A stretch of DNA of 8,345 nt, from contig JACZTE010000028.1 of the NCBI GenBank assembly GCA_022573935.1, positions 1 through 8,345 of the forward strand, written 5' to 3'. The position numbers and the translations under genes were made by a program. Below are positions 6,497 to 8,345 of the stretch, piece by piece; position 1 is the stretch's first letter, and each line of letters starts with the position of its first letter. The DNA is from Chloroflexota bacterium. GTDB taxonomy: Bacteria; Chloroflexota; Dehalococcoidia; DSTF01; RBG-16-68-14. Under the pieces are notes generated by a model. The model did no database searches. It was not told the origin of the DNA and saw only the letters and a list, made by a program, of their open reading frames with translations.

Positions 6497-7069
6497 ATGG
6501 CTGAACCCAAAGATCGAGAAGTCCGCCGCGCCGTCGCTGCCGCTGTTCGCCGAGACGACGGCCTCGTCCTCGCCGTGCTGCGGCCGGACGATCCGGGCGA
6601 AGAGCTGCCGGGCGTCTGGGGCCTGCCTGCGGTAACGCTCCGCGACGGCGAATCGCCGGAGGATGGCGTGCGACGGCTGGGCCGCGAGAAGCTCGGCGTC
6701 GAGCTTACGCCCCTGCGCTCGACCGCGGAAGGCGAGCAGCGCCGCGAAGGCTATACGCTGCGCATGATGGTGTACGAGGCGTCGATGGCCGGTGCGCCGA
6801 GCCTGCCGCCTCGATCGGCGAGCGGCGGCACGCGATACGTCGCTATCGACTGGCTGCCCGCGGCCTCGTTTCGAGAGGCGGCGGAGGCGGGTTCGCTCTG
6901 CTGCCGGCTGTTTCTGGCCCTCACCCCCGACCTCCGGTCACCCCTCTCCCGCGAGCGGGAGAGGGGACGGGGCTCGCGAGAATCGAGATCGTTTACGCAT
7001 CCCACCCGATCTTCGCCGCCGCATGCTAGAGAGTGCCCGCGTCTTCCGCAAGGAGCCGACGCGAAGTGA
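6497..7069 (+). CDS. Nudix-like protein with degenerate Nudix box and repeat-encoded tail
   Basis: A 190-residue frame. Residues 9-140 are a Nudix-fold domain: RRAVAAAVRRDDGLVLAVLRP, then GVWGLPAVTLRDGESPEDGV. Normal Nudix enzymes hydrolyse nucleoside diphosphate derivatives with a G-x5-E-x7-RE-U-x-EE-x-GU box. Aligned on E52 and R60, this protein has Val46 for Gly, Leu61 for the catalytic Glu and Lys65 for one metal-binding Glu; Glu64 and Gly67 remain. Activity is therefore doubtful. From residue 141 the frame runs through the GC-rich palindromic repeat and overlaps the DUF559 start by 47 bp; residues 141-190 look like accidental read-through after an insertion removed the original stop. The ATG at 6497 has no ribosome binding site. 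Its 5' part is duplicated at 1954-2124. Confidence 0.75.
   Translation: MAEPKDREVRRAVAAAVRRDDGLVLAVLRPDDPGEELPGVWGLPAVTLRDGESPEDGVRRLGREKLGVELTPLRSTAEGEQRREGYTLRMMVYEASMAGAPSLPPRSASGGTRYVAIDWLPAASFREAAEAGSLCCRLFLALTPDLRSPLSRERERGRGSRESRSFTHPTRSSPPHARECPRLPQGADAK
6518..6688 (+). repeat. Direct repeat nudix-B (partner 1954-2124)
   Basis: Second copy of the Nudix 5' segment, here continuing into an ordinary Nudix C-terminal half. The first eight codons of the two genes differ. Confidence 0.93.
6926..6972 (+). repeat. GC-rich palindromic repeat, copy 1
   Basis: A 47-bp element matching 7352-7398 with three mismatches, starting CCCGACCTCCGGTCACC and ending GACGGGG. It contains a perfect hairpin: CCCCTCTCCCG (6941-6951), loop CGAG, CGGGAGAGGGG (6956-6966). 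Similar CCCTCACCCC / GGGAGAGGGG palindromes are common dispersed intergenic repeats in high-GC bacteria. Here it interrupts the 3' end of the Nudix-like gene. Confidence 0.85.
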
Positions 7070-7409
7070 AGCTTTGCTGTGGCGAGCACTCAGGGATCGC
7101 AGGCTGGCAGGGCGCAAATTCCGCCGACAGCACCGTATCGGGCCCTTCGTTGTGGACTTCTACTGTGCCCAGGAACGGCTTGTAGTGGAAGTCGACGGTC
7201 CTATTCATCGGGCCCAGCAGACGGCGGATCGCGAGCGACAGGAGCTGCTCGAAGCTATCGGGCTACAGGTACTACGTATTCGGAGTGAACAAGTGGAGGG
7301 TGATATTGATGGAGCATTGGAGAGGATACGAGGAAGCTTTCCGGCTCTCGTCCCGACCTCCGGTCACCCCTCGCCCGCTCGCGGGAGAGGGGACGGGGGT
7401 GAGGGTTAA
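7023..7409 (+). CDS. DUF559 (endonuclease-like, PD-(D/E)XK / Vsr-related fold) protein
   Basis: A 128-residue protein. It follows the DUF559 pattern: TRSEALLWRALRDRRLAGRKFRRQHRIG (13-40), then VVDFYC with Asp45, then the ExD motif Glu56-Val-Asp58-Gly with His62, and a closing helix-strand QVLRIRSEQV. Asp45, Glu56 and Asp58 would be the metal-binding residues of a restriction-endonuclease-like active site, so it may cut or nick DNA; DUF559 proteins have not been assigned one firm role. The frame is open upstream, but ATG 7023 fits the family N-terminus; no ribosome binding site is seen. From about residue 110 the protein is encoded by repeat copy 2 (Pro-Thr-Ser-Gly-His-Pro...), so its natural end is probably near there. 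Confidence 0.8.
   Translation: MLESARVFRKEPTRSEALLWRALRDRRLAGRKFRRQHRIGPFVVDFYCAQERLVVEVDGPIHRAQQTADRERQELLEAIGLQVLRIRSEQVEGDIDGALERIRGSFPALVPTSGHPSPARGRGDGGEG
7352..7398 (+). repeat. GC-rich palindromic repeat, copy 2
   Basis: Direct copy of 6926-6972 with three differences, one of which breaks a base pair in the stem and two of which change the loop. It encodes most of the C-terminal tail of the DUF559 protein. Confidence 0.85.
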
Positions 7410-7420
7410 CACCTCCGACT

Positions 7421-7441
7421 GACCAGCGACCAGCAACCAGC
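7421..7441 (+). repeat. Three tandem 7-bp units
   Basis: GACCAGC, GACCAGC, AACCAGC stand directly in tandem in the short gap between the DUF559 unit and the stop of the LLM gene. Probably slippage debris with no visible function. Confidence 0.7.
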
Positions 7442-8345
7442 CTACTCTGCCTGGAGCTCCTTGATCATCGAGCGCAGCCGCTCTTCGTCCTCCGGCGAGC
7501 GGACGGGGATGGCGAAGGTCGTCCGGTCGATCAACCCGGCGGACCGCTCCTTGATCATGGGCACGATCTCGTCGTAGGTGCCGATGACGGCGAACTGCTC
7601 CAGCATGTCATCGGTGATCTTGGTGGCCATCTCCTGCCACTTGCCTTCGAGCGAAAGGGCGAAGAGCTCCGGGCAGAGCTCGCCCCAGCCCTCGATGTCC
7701 AGCACGGGCCGGTAGGTGCGGGTGGAGGCGTAGAACGCGATCTGTTGGCGGGTGGGCTCCTTCGCCTTCTCCACCTCCTCTTCAGTCTTGCCGGTGATGA
7801 CGAAACCCACGCCGCAGATCTCGATCTCCTTCAGATCGCGGCCCGCCTTCTTCGCCCCTTTCTCGATGTTCGGGAGGATCACCTCTCGCAGGTACTTGGG
7901 GGTGTTGAAGCCGTGGAGCTTGATGCCATCACACACTTCGCCCACCAGCCGGCAGTTGTAGGGGTTGATGGCGGAGATGTGGATCGGGATGTTGGGATGC
8001 TCGATCGCGCCCGGATTGAAGAAGGGCGTCATTAAGGTGTAGCGGTAGTGCTCGCCCTGGAAGGAGGGCTTCGTGCCGTTCTGCCACGAGTCCCAGATCG
8101 CGCGCATCATCAGCACGTACTCTTTCAGCCGCGGGCCGGGCGCCGCCCACGTCATGCCGTAGCGCCGCTCGATGTGGCCCTTCACCTGGGTGCCTAAGCC
8201 GATGACGAAGCGGCCGTTCGAGAGCCGCTGGAGGTCCCAGGCGATCTGGGCGGTGGCCATGGGGCTGCGCGGGAAGGCGATGGCGACGGCGGTGCCCAGA
8301 TCGATGCGCTCGGTGTGCTCGGCTGCTAGGTCGTGGGCGAGGAAG
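7442..8345 (-). CDS. LLM-class F420-dependent oxidoreductase, MSMEG_2256-like (5' end outside window)
   Basis: A luciferase-like TIM-barrel oxidoreductase that would pass hydride between coenzyme F420 (or possibly FMN) and an unknown organic substrate in the cytoplasm. The frame continues to the right edge: before the ATG at 8260 it already reads AEHTERIDLGTAVAIAFPRS, typical family sequence, so that ATG is internal and roughly 50 N-terminal residues are missing. Family features are AQIAWDLQRLSNGRFVIGLGTQVKGHIERRYGM, the RAIWDSWQNG and FQGEHYRYTLMTPFF stretches, then GEVCDGIKLHGFNTPKYLREVILP. This order matches the F420-linked family described from Mycobacterium. It points away from the DUF559 unit and ends 32 bp from it. 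F420 use suggests Actinomycetota, Chloroflexota or archaeal-type metabolism. Functional substrate cannot be told. Confidence 0.9.
   Translation of the reverse strand, partial: FLAHDLAAEHTERIDLGTAVAIAFPRSPMATAQIAWDLQRLSNGRFVIGLGTQVKGHIERRYGMTWAAPGPRLKEYVLMMRAIWDSWQNGTKPSFQGEHYRYTLMTPFFNPGAIEHPNIPIHISAINPYNCRLVGEVCDGIKLHGFNTPKYLREVILPNIEKGAKKAGRDLKEIEICGVGFVITGKTEEEVEKAKEPTRQQIAFYASTRTYRPVLDIEGWGELCPELFALSLEGKWQEMATKITDDMLEQFAVIGTYDEIVPMIKERSAGLIDRTTFAIPVRSPEDEERLRSMIKELQAE

Larger units (their letters stand above)
6918..7405. mobile_element. Repeat-bounded unit carrying a DUF559 gene
   Basis: The 488-bp interval begins with CCCTCACCCCCG (6918-6929) and ends with its exact reverse complement CGGGGGTGAGGG (7394-7405). 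Inside each end lies one copy of a 47-bp direct repeat. The only gene within is DUF559. No transposase is present and no target-site duplication is evident, so if mobile it would move in trans or by recombination between repeats. The boundaries are seen directly; mobility is inference. Confidence 0.5.

Noticed and set aside
6941..6966. Perfect GC-rich hairpin as a terminator between the Nudix-like and DUF559 genes
   Set aside because: No T-run follows, and the same element recurs at 7352-7398, which marks it as a dispersed palindromic repeat.
7421..7441. Start of a CRISPR-like or regulatory tandem array
   Set aside because: Only three 7-bp units without spacers; too short to be an array.
1..8345. 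Simple assembly collapse as the whole explanation for the repeats
   Set aside because: The repeat copies differ at scattered sites and their outer junctions join non-homologous DNA, which a collapse at identical k-mers would not produce; a chimeric contig still cannot be fully excluded without reads.

Overview
The window is a high-GC bacterial accessory region. ThiI, an MSMEG_2256-type F420-dependent LLM oxidoreductase, an amylo-alpha-1,6-glucosidase-like glycosidase and a DUF559 gene among GC-rich palindromic repeats fit an environmental Chloroflexota or a similar high-GC lineage. That placement is inference; no rRNA or other marker gene is present.

Layout. Left: the 3' two thirds of thiI (1-686, cut by the window edge) overlaps a glycoside hydrolase (662-1933), which overlaps by GTGA a Nudix-like gene (from 1930). 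That Nudix gene keeps family sequence only to 2124 and then runs into unrelated DNA. Centre: 2125-3706 has visibly lower GC and carries a minus-strand family-2 glycosyltransferase (2547-3527). Next comes a second, 5'-truncated copy of thiI (3707-4064), joined in frame to a foreign 15-residue leader that has its own ribosome binding site. A GT-B glycosyltransferase (4263-5288, plus) then converges on a second GT-B glycosyltransferase (5294-6445, minus). Right: a longer Nudix-like gene (6497-7069), a DUF559 endonuclease-like gene (7023-7409) inside a repeat-bounded unit, and the C-terminal part of an LLM oxidoreductase (7442-8345, minus, cut by the window edge).

The most notable structure is the pair of duplicated ends. 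The 3' end of thiI occurs twice (358 bp, 9 differences counted by eye), and so does the 5' end of the Nudix gene (171 bp, 12 differences, 10 of them synonymous). The order reads thiI - glycosidase - nudix(5' part) - foreign DNA with GT2 - thiI(3' part) - GT-B - GT-B - nudix. This looks like two versions of one 'thiI - cargo - nudix' locus placed in tandem, or an element integrated through a captured thiI 3' end, with carbohydrate-active genes as the variable cargo.

A second structure lies at 6918-7405. A DUF559 gene is enclosed by a perfect 12-bp inverted repeat and by two direct copies of a GC-rich palindromic element. These repeats also encode the C-terminal tails of the Nudix-like and DUF559 proteins.

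How the genes work together is uncertain. The left three genes look translationally coupled. The three glycosyltransferases suggest surface polysaccharide or other glycan synthesis, but no substrate can be read from the sequence. No tRNA, rRNA, CRISPR array or recognisable transposase or integrase was found.
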